Source: CALOCN01 sp942491735
GTDB taxonomy: Bacteria; Eisenbacteria; RBG-16-71-46; JABDJR01
Assembly: GCA_942491735.1 (NCBI GenBank)
Contig: CALOCN010000014.1
Span: 3,162,001 to 3,226,000, forward strand
DNA length: 64,000 nt
Reading direction: 5' to 3'
Positions 9,201 to 15,602 of this stretch are shown one piece after another. A program made the position numbers and the translations under genes. The notes beneath the pieces are model-generated. The model saw only the letters and a list, made by a program, of their open reading frames with translations, did not search any database and had not been told where the DNA came from. Every line of letters starts with the position of its first letter. Positions within the stretch are counted from its first letter, which is position 1.

Positions 9201-9453
9201 CGAGGGTAGGGAGCAGAAGGTCGATGTTCTCCTGCTCGAGGATCTTCGCCACCACGTCCGGGGTGATGGGCTCGATGTAGGTCCGGTCCGCCACCTCCGG
9301 GTCGGTCATGATGGTGGCCGGGTTGGAATTGACGAGAACCACGCGGAAGCCCCGCTCGCGGAGCACGCGACAAGCCTGGGTGCCGGAGTAGTCGAACTCG
9401 CAGGCCTGGCCAATGACGATCGGGCCGGAGCCGAGGAGGAGAATGGATGTCAT
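6220..9453 (-). CDS. carB: Carbamoyl phosphate synthase large subunit
   Basis: A 1077-residue CarB, close to the usual length. It makes carbamoyl phosphate from bicarbonate, ATP and the ammonia released by CarA, feeding pyrimidine and arginine synthesis. Both ATP-grasp halves are visible (SILLLGSGPIVIGQACEFDY near residue 3; GSGPNRIGQGVEFDY in the second half). The C-terminal methylglyoxal-synthase-like domain is where UMP or ornithine usually bind in this family. The short lysine-rich leader typical of many CarB proteins is missing: the ATG at 9453 overlaps the stop of the upstream gene (ATGA), so translation is coupled to an unrelated gene rather than to carA. Confidence 0.98.
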   Translation of the reverse strand: MTSILLLGSGPIVIGQACEFDYSGTQACRVLRERGFRVVLVNSNPATIMTDPEVADRTYIEPITPDVVAKILEQENIDLLLPTLGGQTALNVAITLAEQGTLDKLNVKMIGATPEAIQKAEDRDRFRDTMREAGIPLPESGFARSLEEATRLANEIGFPVILRPSFTLGGAGGGRATNHDELTRITKDALRLSPVSTVLIEEDLTGWKEFELEVMRDGADNAVIVCGIENLDPMGVHTGDSVTVAPIQTLTDREYQRLRDYSLETLRAVGVDTGGSNVQFGLNPRDGRIVIIEMNPRVSRSSALASKATGFPIAKIAARLASGETLDAIPNDITRVTPACFEPSLDYVVVKVPRWNFNKFPLADDTLTTRMKSVGEVMAIGRTFTEAYIKALVSLEIDNVDTLISGTAFTRGALDDANLARPTWRRPFLLLHALRRGHTPQQLADLTGVDLWFLDRMAEIIATEQAIRTRLPKLLKANDTEAAATLMRRAKRQGLTDAWIAGLIDLPEPDVRALRLRLDVRPTFKAVDTCAAEFPAETPYFYSTYESEDEGEPLGESAVAVLGSGPNRIGQGVEFDYCCVQAAQSIRASGRPVIFINSNPETVSTDYDVSDRLYFEPLTEEHVLNVLEKERPGGVVLQFGGQTPLKLARPIERARIPILGTQPQAIDDAENRDTFRALIQRLGLTQPRSRIATRREDLIQEAERIGYPVLVRPSFVLGGQGMRTIYARTELELLIAEGITISPQAPVLLDAFLEDAVELDVDAVSDGKTVIVGAVLEHIEEAGVHSGDSSCLTPPYSIGATTEQLLKDMTAQLARAFKVCGLINVQYAVKGDAIYIIEANPRASRTVPFVSKAAGIPLVPLAVKALLGGSLKDTPETMSRRDLVSVKKPVLPFDRFPGEDTLLGPEMKSTGEVMGTGADFGEAYAKAQAAAGEPLPTSGTVFLSVRDADKRAVVFLAKQLVSMQFDLVATEGTERFLRMNGVPVTAIHKVGEGSPTAVDMIRDGKVHLVLNTPLGRKSKSDDRVIRLAAMEQGVPCVTTLPGAAAAVCGIEAILKGGFQVRALQSMGEARPVKVGSE

Positions 9454-10316
9454 GGGGACTCAAGCCCCTTTCTCAGAAGACTCATGTCGGCGGTGCGGTG
9501 AATCATATGCCTCGACGAGGCAATGACCTTCAATGCGTAGTCTAGGCCGAAACACCGAGCGAACGCTTCCCCAGTATCACTCACGGCAACACAAGCTACA
9601 TAAGCAGTTTCCGCTGCCAGCTCCGGATTCGGAAGCAAGTTGACCACTCCTGACTGAGGAGACTGCCTTATTGAGTAGCCCTCCCTCATCCCAAAGGCCG
9701 TCCGATGGAGGATCGCCGAAGCAATTGGGCCTAGCTTCCTAAACGTCATGCTCCGTAGCGGCGCCTCATCTGGATAGGACTTGTCCATTTCATCAACGAG
9801 GTTTGCAATCTCGTGCGCGTAGTACTTGGGTTTGAGGTCATTGGCCTGGAGCCACTTGCTTGCTGCCGCACCCTTTTGCTTCAACTCGCTCAGAACAGCT
9901 TTGGGGAACTGTCTATAGCCGCCCTCCGCCGCGAGCTTGTTGAGGCTTTGGGCCAAGTTGAGCGTCTGGACTGCCCCAGAGCAAGAGTATCTCTCAACTT
10001 CTTCGTCTCCACACTTACCTAAGTGCCAAGCGTGGACACTCCCCTCAAACAGGCTACGCAGTAGGCCATGGGCATCGGCAAACCGTCCGGATGACTGGAG
10101 CAATCGGATAGAGTCAAACGTAAAATACTGCGATACGAACAACTCTCGAACGAGGTTCTGCCTTAACGTCGCAGAGCCAATTGCCAGATCCACCTGTGAA
10201 GACCACCCCTCCATGGCCTCCTTTAGCCAATCGCATACACGCACCCAAGGTTTGAACTCTTCTGCCGTTTCTCTCCAACGCTTCTCGGTGATCACCCGAT
10301 AGTCTCTAGTCAACAT
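9450..10316 (-). CDS. Unknown helical protein embedded between carA and carB
   Basis: I place the start at the ATG at 10316, inside the last codons of carA; the frame is open farther upstream but would overlap carA by 125 bases. The 288-residue product is soluble and probably all-helical, with no signal or membrane segment. A central segment, AHGLLRSLFEGSVHAWHL, recalls DUF5677-type proteins; this is a weak recollection, not an assignment. Base composition differs from the neighbours: three hand-counted 60-base lines give about 55, 47 and 47% G+C against about 65% for a carA line. The start overlaps carA and the stop overlaps carB (ATGA). It looks like a transferred gene fitted into the operon; function unknown. 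Confidence 0.88.
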   Translation of the reverse strand: MLTRDYRVITEKRWRETAEEFKPWVRVCDWLKEAMEGWSSQVDLAIGSATLRQNLVRELFVSQYFTFDSIRLLQSSGRFADAHGLLRSLFEGSVHAWHLGKCGDEEVERYSCSGAVQTLNLAQSLNKLAAEGGYRQFPKAVLSELKQKGAAASKWLQANDLKPKYYAHEIANLVDEMDKSYPDEAPLRSMTFRKLGPIASAILHRTAFGMREGYSIRQSPQSGVVNLLPNPELAAETAYVACVAVSDTGEAFARCFGLDYALKVIASSRHMIHRTADMSLLRKGLESP

Positions 10317-11505
10317 TGAGCTCGATTCCAATGATCCCCCGCGCATCCATCGGCCCAGCACACGCCTCCGGATGAAACTGCACCGCCTGAATCCGCAGCT
10401 CCGGCACCGCAAACCCTTCGCAGGTCTCATCGTTCAAGCTCACGTGCGTCAACTGCGGCGCCGTCTGCACATCCCCGCCCAACGCAGCGCCCAACGAGTC
10501 CCCGTCCACGGCAAAGCCGTGGTTCTGGCTCGTCACCATGACCCTTCCTGTGCGCAGGTCCTTCACCGGGTGGTTGATCCCGTGGTGGCCGAACTTCATC
10601 TTGTAGGTCTTGGCCCCCAGCGCCAGCGCCAACACCTGATGGCCCAGGCAGATTCCCAGGATGGGCAGCTTGCCGAACAGCCCCGGCAGGGTCCGGATCA
10701 GCGTCGCCACGTCCACGGGGTCGCCCGGTCCGTTGGAGAGCAACAACCCATCCGGCTCCCCGGCCAGGATCTCCTCGGCGCTCGCGTTCGGGGTCACCAG
10801 ACGCACCTTGGCCCCACGCCGCCGCAACGCCTGATCGATCCCCTCCTTCATGCCGCAGTGCACCACCACAATGCGCTTGCCTGCAAGCGATGCCCCATCC
10901 GCCAGAGGAAACTCGTCGGCCAGCTCGGGTGGCGCGGCGTTCACCACCGCGTCCAACCCTTCAAACCCGGTCATGCTCTCCGTAGGCGCCACCTCATCCA
11001 CCAGGTTTCGCCCGCTCAACCCCGGAAACGCACGCACCCGTGCCAAGGCAACTTCGGCATCCACGCTCTGCGGCACCATCACCCCGCGCAATGCTCCGGC
11101 GGTACGGATGTGGCGGGTCAATGCCCGCGTGTCGACCTCGGTCAAACAGGGAATCCCATGCTCCCGGAGAAACTCCGGCAACGAACCCTCGCTGCGCCAG
11201 TTGCTGGGCGACTCGCACAGGTCCCGGCACACGATCCCGGCCAACGCCGGTTCCGGCGCCTCGTCGTCCTGACGGTTGGCCCCCACGTTACCGATGTGCG
11301 GCGCGGTGAAGGTGACGATCTGCCCGCGGTACGACGGGTCGGTGATCACTTCCTGGTAACCGGTCATCCCGGTCTGGAAAACCACCTCGCCGATGCCCGG
11401 TTCCTCGTTGCGCTGGGTCAAGCCTTCCGGGACCGCCCCGGCCAGGCGCCCCGCGAATCGGCGACCGTCTTCCAGGATGAGATACCCGGCGTTCGTCCCG
11501 CTCAT
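10306..11505 (-). CDS. carA: Carbamoyl phosphate synthase small subunit (glutaminase)
   Basis: The 399-residue CarA releases ammonia from glutamine for CarB. The N-terminal CPSase domain is complete. The class I glutamine amidotransferase domain shows the nucleophile cysteine in GICLGHQ and the histidine-glutamate pair in FHPEA. The C-terminus is unusual: after FHPEACAGPMDARG it ends GIELNVD, where most CarA proteins have an aromatic-rich stretch such as YLFDRF. The divergence begins just where the downstream foreign gene overlaps. The start overlaps the ABM gene stop (ATGA). I judge the enzyme functional because all catalytic residues are present. Confidence 0.97.
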   Translation of the reverse strand: MSGTNAGYLILEDGRRFAGRLAGAVPEGLTQRNEEPGIGEVVFQTGMTGYQEVITDPSYRGQIVTFTAPHIGNVGANRQDDEAPEPALAGIVCRDLCESPSNWRSEGSLPEFLREHGIPCLTEVDTRALTRHIRTAGALRGVMVPQSVDAEVALARVRAFPGLSGRNLVDEVAPTESMTGFEGLDAVVNAAPPELADEFPLADGASLAGKRIVVVHCGMKEGIDQALRRRGAKVRLVTPNASAEEILAGEPDGLLLSNGPGDPVDVATLIRTLPGLFGKLPILGICLGHQVLALALGAKTYKMKFGHHGINHPVKDLRTGRVMVTSQNHGFAVDGDSLGAALGGDVQTAPQLTHVSLNDETCEGFAVPELRIQAVQFHPEACAGPMDARGIIGIELNVD

Positions 11506-11789
11506 CGGCTCACCGGCTCCGTCTCGAACCGCTCGGCAAAGCGTTCAATCAACGGCTTCCCCCGCTCGATCGCTTCCCGGACCGAGGCCAGCCCCAACGA
11601 CTCGGTGTGGTGCTCCCGGCTCTCCCAGACCTCGGTGATCCAGATCCCCTTGGGGTCTCCAGGATCCCGCGCGATCACGTAGCTCTTGCAACCGGGCATC
11701 ACGAGCGTTCCCTCGACCAGAATCCGGATCAGCGTGTCCCGGTCGCCGTCGCCGCCGGTGCAGATCAAACGGCTGATCAATCCGTACAT
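11502..11789 (-). CDS. ABM-domain (antibiotic biosynthesis monooxygenase-like) small protein
   Basis: A 95-residue dimeric alpha-beta barrel type protein. The hallmark stretch MPGCKSYVIARDP, then GIWITEVWES and REAIERGKPLI, is typical of YgiN/ABM quinone- or haem-interacting domains. ATG at 11789 follows GAGGAG. It is the first gene of the car transcript and overlaps carA by four bases. Family members include monooxygenases and proteins with no proven activity, so the reaction is not predictable here. Its place in a pyrimidine operon is uncommon. Confidence 0.88.
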   Translation of the reverse strand: MYGLISRLICTGGDGDRDTLIRILVEGTLVMPGCKSYVIARDPGDPKGIWITEVWESREHHTESLGLASVREAIERGKPLIERFAERFETEPVSR

Positions 11790-11827
11790 CGTCGCCCTCT
11801 CCTCGCGCTTTGGAACCTGTGCAATTT

Positions 11828-11904
11828 GTCCACCCGGGTGGACTCACAACCCTCAGGGGTTGTTTTTACTTTACCCGGGTAAACGCACAACCCGATTCGG
11901 TTGT
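11828..11904. repeat. Tandem 41-base repeat of nested palindromes at the car operon promoter
   Basis: Four palindromes alternate: GTCCACCCGGGTGGAC (11828-11843), ACAACCCTCAGGGGTTGT (11846-11863), TTTACCCGGGTAAA (11870-11883) and ACAACC..GGTTGT (11887-11904). The ACCCGGGT cores start at 11832 and 11873, so the pair is repeated with a 41-base period, close to four helical turns. The layout suggests binding sites for a dimeric repressor. Confidence 0.65.
11863..11890 (-). promoter_or_regulatory. Candidate sigma-70 promoter for the ABM-carA-X-carB operon
   Basis: On the minus strand, TTGTGC (11885-11890) and TAAAAA (11863-11868) are separated by 16 bases. The palindrome TTTACCCGGGTAAA fills the spacer, a classic repressor-operator position. 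Box matches are moderate. Confidence 0.4.
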
Positions 11905-11916
11905 ACCCAAACCCCC

Positions 11917-12315
11917 TCACTCCTTCACCCTTCCTCCCCACAGAAACGCCACCAGCCACACCGCCGCGGTCGCCATCAGCTGATAGAACGGCATGAACAC
12001 CACCGCCACCCCCGACTGGGCATCCGGCGCAATCACGAACGCACTCCAATACACGAACAAACCGGCCAGGGCGATCAGCACCGTCCCCACGTAGATCACC
12101 CGCACCCGCCGCGCGTTGAGCTTCGCCCAGCGCGACATGCGAAACAGCACCGTGTAGGGCAACACGCCCCAGGCCATGAACACGACCAGGGTCACCCAGC
12201 GCCCCTCGCTCGCGTTCTCGAGCCCTGCCCACAGGAGCAGCGCCAGCGTCCCGATCATGGACACCCCCAACACCACCCGCGTCCAGCGCTGCACCTTCTC
12301 GGGGCCGCTGAGCAT
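11917..12315 (-). CDS. Small integral membrane protein
   Basis: Starting at the ATG at 12315, the product is 132 residues with four predicted membrane helices (around 15-35, 45-62, 75-95 and 102-125). A TTG at 12348 would add eleven residues and is also possible. I recognise no family. It lies 61 bases after pyrC in the same direction and before the car promoter, so it is probably the last gene of the pyrRBC transcript. A role in pyrimidine uptake or sensing would be guesswork. Confidence 0.78.
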   Translation of the reverse strand: MLSGPEKVQRWTRVVLGVSMIGTLALLLWAGLENASEGRWVTLVVFMAWGVLPYTVLFRMSRWAKLNARRVRVIYVGTVLIALAGLFVYWSAFVIAPDAQSGVAVVFMPFYQLMATAAVWLVAFLWGGRVKE

Positions 12316-12376
12316 CGCCGTCCGTGCGCTTCCGATCACCGGTTCCAATTACCCTGCCGTGCGAGCCGCAATACCC

Positions 12377-13741
12377 TCACGAACCCACCGTTTCCATCCG
12401 CCCCTTGGGCGTCACGCTCCCGTGGGCAAACACCATGCGCCCGGCCGACACCGTGGCCACCGGCAGCCCGGTCAGGGTCTGCCCCACCCACGGACAATTC
12501 CGCGACCGGCTCACGAAGTCCCGCGCCCCCACTTCCCAGGTCGCTTCAAGGTCCAGCACCGTCACATCCGCCGGCCCCCGGTCCCGCAACACCCCGTGGT
12601 CCAGATCCAACACTCCCGCGGCGCCGGTCGACATCGCCTTGACCAGCGTGGCCAGATCCACCTCGCCGGTCTTCACCAAACCCGTGTGCAACGCCGCGAA
12701 CGCGGTCTCGGTTCCGATCACCCCGTTGGGGGCCTCGTCAAACGTGACGTCCTTCGAGATCTCGTTGTGCGGCGCATGGTCGGTGGCGATCGAGGCAATC
12801 GTCCCGTCCCTCAGCCCCGCCACCAATGCCTCGCGATCGCTCGCTTCACGCAACGGCGGCGCCATCTTGAAGTGCGGGTCGTAGGTGGCAAGATCCGCGT
12901 CGGTGAACACCAGATGATGCGGCGTCACCTCACCGGTGACCCGCAGCCCCTTGGCCTGGGCCTCACGGATCATCTCCACCGAACGCCGACAGGACAGATG
13001 CGCCACGTGCAACCGCCCCCCGGTGTGCTCGACCAAGCAGATGTCCCGCGCCACGATTACCTCTTCCGTCGCCCGCGGAATGGGCCGGAGTCCCATCTTG
13101 GTCGACATGAACCCTTCGTGGGCCACGCCGGTCCCCTTGAGACACAGGTCCTCGGCATGACAGACAATCACCTTGTCCAGCATCCCGGCGTACTCCAGGG
13201 CCCGGCGCATGAGGTTGGCGTCCATGATGGTGTGCCCGTCATCCGAGAACGCCACCGCCCCCGCCGCGGCGAGGTCGAACATCTCGGTCAGCTCCCCACC
13301 GGCCAGCCCCTTGCTCACCGCGGCGATCGGATACACCCGGGCCAGCCCCGCTTCCCGCGCCCGCTCCAGGACAAACCGCACCGACTGCGGATCGTCGATG
13401 GGCGGCTGGGTGTTGGCCATGCTGGCCACCGCCACGAACCCGCCCCGAGCCGCGGCCGCGGTGCCGCTGGCAATGGTCTCCGAGTCCTCGGACCCCGGCT
13501 CGCGCAGGTGCACATGGATGTCCACGAACCCCGGCGCGGCCACCCGACCCGGCAGGTCAAACACCTGGGCGCTCTCGGGGATGTCCCCTTCGCTGATGAA
13601 GTGCAACACGCCGTCCTTGATCAGCAGGTCCTGCCGCGCCCGCACGCCGGTCTCCGGATCGAGTACGTCGATTCCGGTCAACGCGAACGGACGATCCCTG
13701 GAGTCCCGAACCGCCACCCGCTGTGCTTCCCATCGTTCCAT
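12377..13741 (-). CDS. pyrC: Dihydroorotase
   Basis: A 454-residue amidohydrolase that cyclises carbamoyl aspartate to dihydroorotate, the third pyrimidine step. Zinc ligands are visible: H76 and H78 in DIHVHLREPG, a histidine in CHAED, a histidine in HVAHLS, and the aspartate of TDHAPH. Size and motifs fit the class I (longer) dihydroorotases found beside pyrB. GAGGAGAG precedes the ATG. It follows pyrB by 57 bases and belongs to the same transcript. Confidence 0.96.
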   Translation of the reverse strand: MERWEAQRVAVRDSRDRPFALTGIDVLDPETGVRARQDLLIKDGVLHFISEGDIPESAQVFDLPGRVAAPGFVDIHVHLREPGSEDSETIASGTAAAARGGFVAVASMANTQPPIDDPQSVRFVLERAREAGLARVYPIAAVSKGLAGGELTEMFDLAAAGAVAFSDDGHTIMDANLMRRALEYAGMLDKVIVCHAEDLCLKGTGVAHEGFMSTKMGLRPIPRATEEVIVARDICLVEHTGGRLHVAHLSCRRSVEMIREAQAKGLRVTGEVTPHHLVFTDADLATYDPHFKMAPPLREASDREALVAGLRDGTIASIATDHAPHNEISKDVTFDEAPNGVIGTETAFAALHTGLVKTGEVDLATLVKAMSTGAAGVLDLDHGVLRDRGPADVTVLDLEATWEVGARDFVSRSRNCPWVGQTLTGLPVATVSAGRMVFAHGSVTPKGRMETVGS

Positions 13742-13798
13742 CTTGCTCTCCTCGTTCGGGCGTGCGCCGTGCGCCGCGCCGTCAAAGTGTTCGGGAAT

Positions 13799-14752
13799 CT
13801 AGGCCTCGGCCCCAACCATCTCGCTCTCCTTCTCCGCCGGCTCCCCGCCGGCCAGCAGGTAGAGCACCGCCATCCGCACCGCCACCCCGTTGGTCACCTG
13901 GTGCAGGATCACGTTCCGCGAGTCCTCGGCCACTTCCTGCGCGATCTCCAACCCCCGGTTCATGGGGCCGGGATGCATGATCATCACCTCCGGGCTGGCC
14001 AGACGAATCGCGTCCGCCGACACCCCGAAGTAGATCGCGTACTCCCGCAGGCTCGGGAGCAGGTTCGCGGTCTGGCGCTCCTTCTGGATACGCAGGATGT
14101 TCACCACGTCCGCCCCCTCCAGCGCCTCTTCCACCTTCCAGGTCCACCGCACCCCCATCTTCTCGATCTCCCGCGGGGTCAACGTGGACGGACCACACAC
14201 CGTGACCTCGGCCCCCAGATGATTCAGCCCCCAGATGTTGGAGCGCGCCACCCGGCTGTGCGCGATGTCCCCCACGATGGCAACCTTCAACCCCTCAATA
14301 CGACCGAATTTACGTCGCATGGTGAAGATATCCAGCAATCCCTGGGTGGGGTGTTCGTGCTGTCCATCACCGGCGTTGACCACCGCGGCGCGCACGTTCC
14401 GGGCAATATAGTGGGGCGCGCCCGAGGCCCCGTGCCGCATGACCACGAAGTCGACCCCCATGGCCTCGATGTTCTGCACCGTGTCCTTGAGCGTCTCCCC
14501 CTTGACCACGCTGGAGGTGGAGGCGGAGAAGTTGATGCTGTCGGCGGAAAGACGCTTCTCGGCCAACTCGAAGCTGATCCGGGTCCGGGTGGACGGCTCG
14601 AAGAACAGGTTCGCCACCGTCTTCCCGCGCAGGGTCGGCACCTTCTTGATGGGACGATCCAGCACCCCGCGAAACGCCTCCGCGGTGTCCAGGATCTCGG
14701 TGATGTCCTCCGCGGTCTGTTCCTCGAGTCCCAGGAGATGTTTACGCTCCAT
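13799..14752 (-). CDS. pyrB: Aspartate carbamoyltransferase catalytic chain
   Basis: A 317-residue enzyme joining carbamoyl phosphate to aspartate. The carbamoyl phosphate loop FEPSTRTR, the HPTQGLLD motif and the late MHPGPMNRG motif are all present. I prefer the ATG at 14752 because GGGAGG is nine bases upstream; a GTG two codons earlier is too close to it. The start overlaps the pyrR stop by 11 bases. No pyrI-type regulatory chain is seen nearby. Confidence 0.96.
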   Translation of the reverse strand: MERKHLLGLEEQTAEDITEILDTAEAFRGVLDRPIKKVPTLRGKTVANLFFEPSTRTRISFELAEKRLSADSINFSASTSSVVKGETLKDTVQNIEAMGVDFVVMRHGASGAPHYIARNVRAAVVNAGDGQHEHPTQGLLDIFTMRRKFGRIEGLKVAIVGDIAHSRVARSNIWGLNHLGAEVTVCGPSTLTPREIEKMGVRWTWKVEEALEGADVVNILRIQKERQTANLLPSLREYAIYFGVSADAIRLASPEVMIMHPGPMNRGLEIAQEVAEDSRNVILHQVTNGVAVRMAVLYLLAGGEPAEKESEMVGAEA

Positions 14753-15314
14753 GATCACTGACCTCCCAGATGGAGATGGAATCCTCGGCCCCGTCCTCGC
14801 CCAGACTCACCCGCACCGCTTCCTGGAGACTGGTCGGGACGTTCTTGCCCACGAAGTCGGCGCGAATGGGGAGTTCCCGGTGCCCGCGATCCACCAGCAC
14901 GGCCAGCTCGGTGCGGGCCGGCCGGCCCAGATCCATCAGGGCATTGAGGGCCGAGCGCACCGTGCGCCCGGTGAAGAGCACGTCGTCGACCAGCACCACC
15001 GTCTTGCCCTCGATGTCGAAGGGGATCTCGGTGGTGCGCACCACCGGGTGCTGCGCGATGGTCTGCAGGTCATCCCGGTAGAGGGTGATGTCGAGCGTCC
15101 CCATGGGCACCTCCACCCCCTCGAACTCCCGGATGAGATCCCGGATGCGGATGGCCAGGGGCACCCCGAGCCGGCGAATGCCGACCAGGACCACTCCATC
15201 GGTCCCCTTGTTGCGTTCCACGATCTCGTGGGCGATCCGGGTCACCATGCGGCGGATGCCGTTGGCGTCCACGATGGTGGCCTTGAGCTTCAGCTCGGCT
15301 GTCGTCGTCGGCAT
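14742..15314 (-). CDS. pyrR: Bifunctional pyr operon regulator / uracil phosphoribosyltransferase
   Basis: A 190-residue phosphoribosyltransferase-fold protein with the PRPP-binding motif VVLVDDVLFTGRT. In other bacteria PyrR binds UMP and the pyr mRNA leader and stabilises a terminator; many members also convert uracil and PRPP to UMP. It is the first gene of the cluster, and the leader upstream contains a hairpin with a run of eight Ts just before this gene, consistent with autoregulation by attenuation. Confidence 0.96.
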   Translation of the reverse strand: MPTTTAELKLKATIVDANGIRRMVTRIAHEIVERNKGTDGVVLVGIRRLGVPLAIRIRDLIREFEGVEVPMGTLDITLYRDDLQTIAQHPVVRTTEIPFDIEGKTVVLVDDVLFTGRTVRSALNALMDLGRPARTELAVLVDRGHRELPIRADFVGKNVPTSLQEAVRVSLGEDGAEDSISIWEVSDHGA

Positions 15315-15353
15315 GGGTCGGCCTTTCTTGGAGTCGAACCGGTGGGAGCGGGC

Positions 15354-15398
15354 AAAAAAAAGCCTTCCCGTACCGCCCCGTGAGAGGGCGAAGGAAGG
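15354..15398 (-). terminator. Attenuator terminator in the pyrR leader
   Basis: Reading leftward, CCTTCC..CGCCC pairs with GGGCG..GGAAGG and is followed by eight Ts (15361-15354). It ends 40 bases before the pyrR start, so it would stop transcription before the first gene, as in PyrR-controlled attenuators. Confidence 0.78.
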
Positions 15399-15444
15399 TT
15401 GGATGCGCGAACCCGACCTGGCCGGATTCCTACTTTGTGCGTGC

Positions 15445-15500
15445 GGCAGGCAGAACGGGCCCCAAGGACCGATCCCTGCCGGTGACGGGCTGGTGTCACC
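15445..15500 (-). promoter_or_regulatory. Upstream leader hairpins, possible antiterminator or PyrR-binding region
   Basis: Two adjacent inverted repeats lie in the predicted leader: GGTGAC/GTCACC (15481-15500) and GGCAGG/CCTGCC (15445-15480). They could form the alternative structures of an attenuator. I could not find the conserved PyrR-binding loop known from Bacillus, so the regulator assignment rests on context. Confidence 0.45.
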
Positions 15501-15555
15501 TGACGTCCCTTCCCGGGCTCCCGGCCCGAGTTAAAGGTGGTCTCTGTCGGGCAGG

Positions 15556-15585
15556 AATGTAGCAGGCGGGTCACCGGACGGGCAA
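15556..15585 (-). promoter_or_regulatory. Candidate promoter of the pyrRBC operon
   Basis: On the minus strand TTGCCC (15580-15585) and TACATT (15556-15561) are 18 bases apart, and TGC directly before the -10 makes an extended -10. The leader to pyrR would be about 235 bases, enough for the hairpins described. Confidence 0.45.
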
Positions 15586-15602
15586 GTAGGTAGAATGGGC
15601 GC

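Noticed and set aside
7018..9501. 827-residue rightward open frame opposite carB
   Set aside because: It is the mirror of a long G+C-rich gene, lacks any recognisable domain, and carB is unambiguous on the other strand.
9450..10316. Embedded gene as a transposase or insertion sequence
   Set aside because: No terminal inverted repeats, no target duplication, and no DDE or HUH motif in the protein.
12176..14761. 861-residue rightward open frame
   Set aside because: Histidine/proline/arginine-rich shadow of pyrC and pyrB with no domain.
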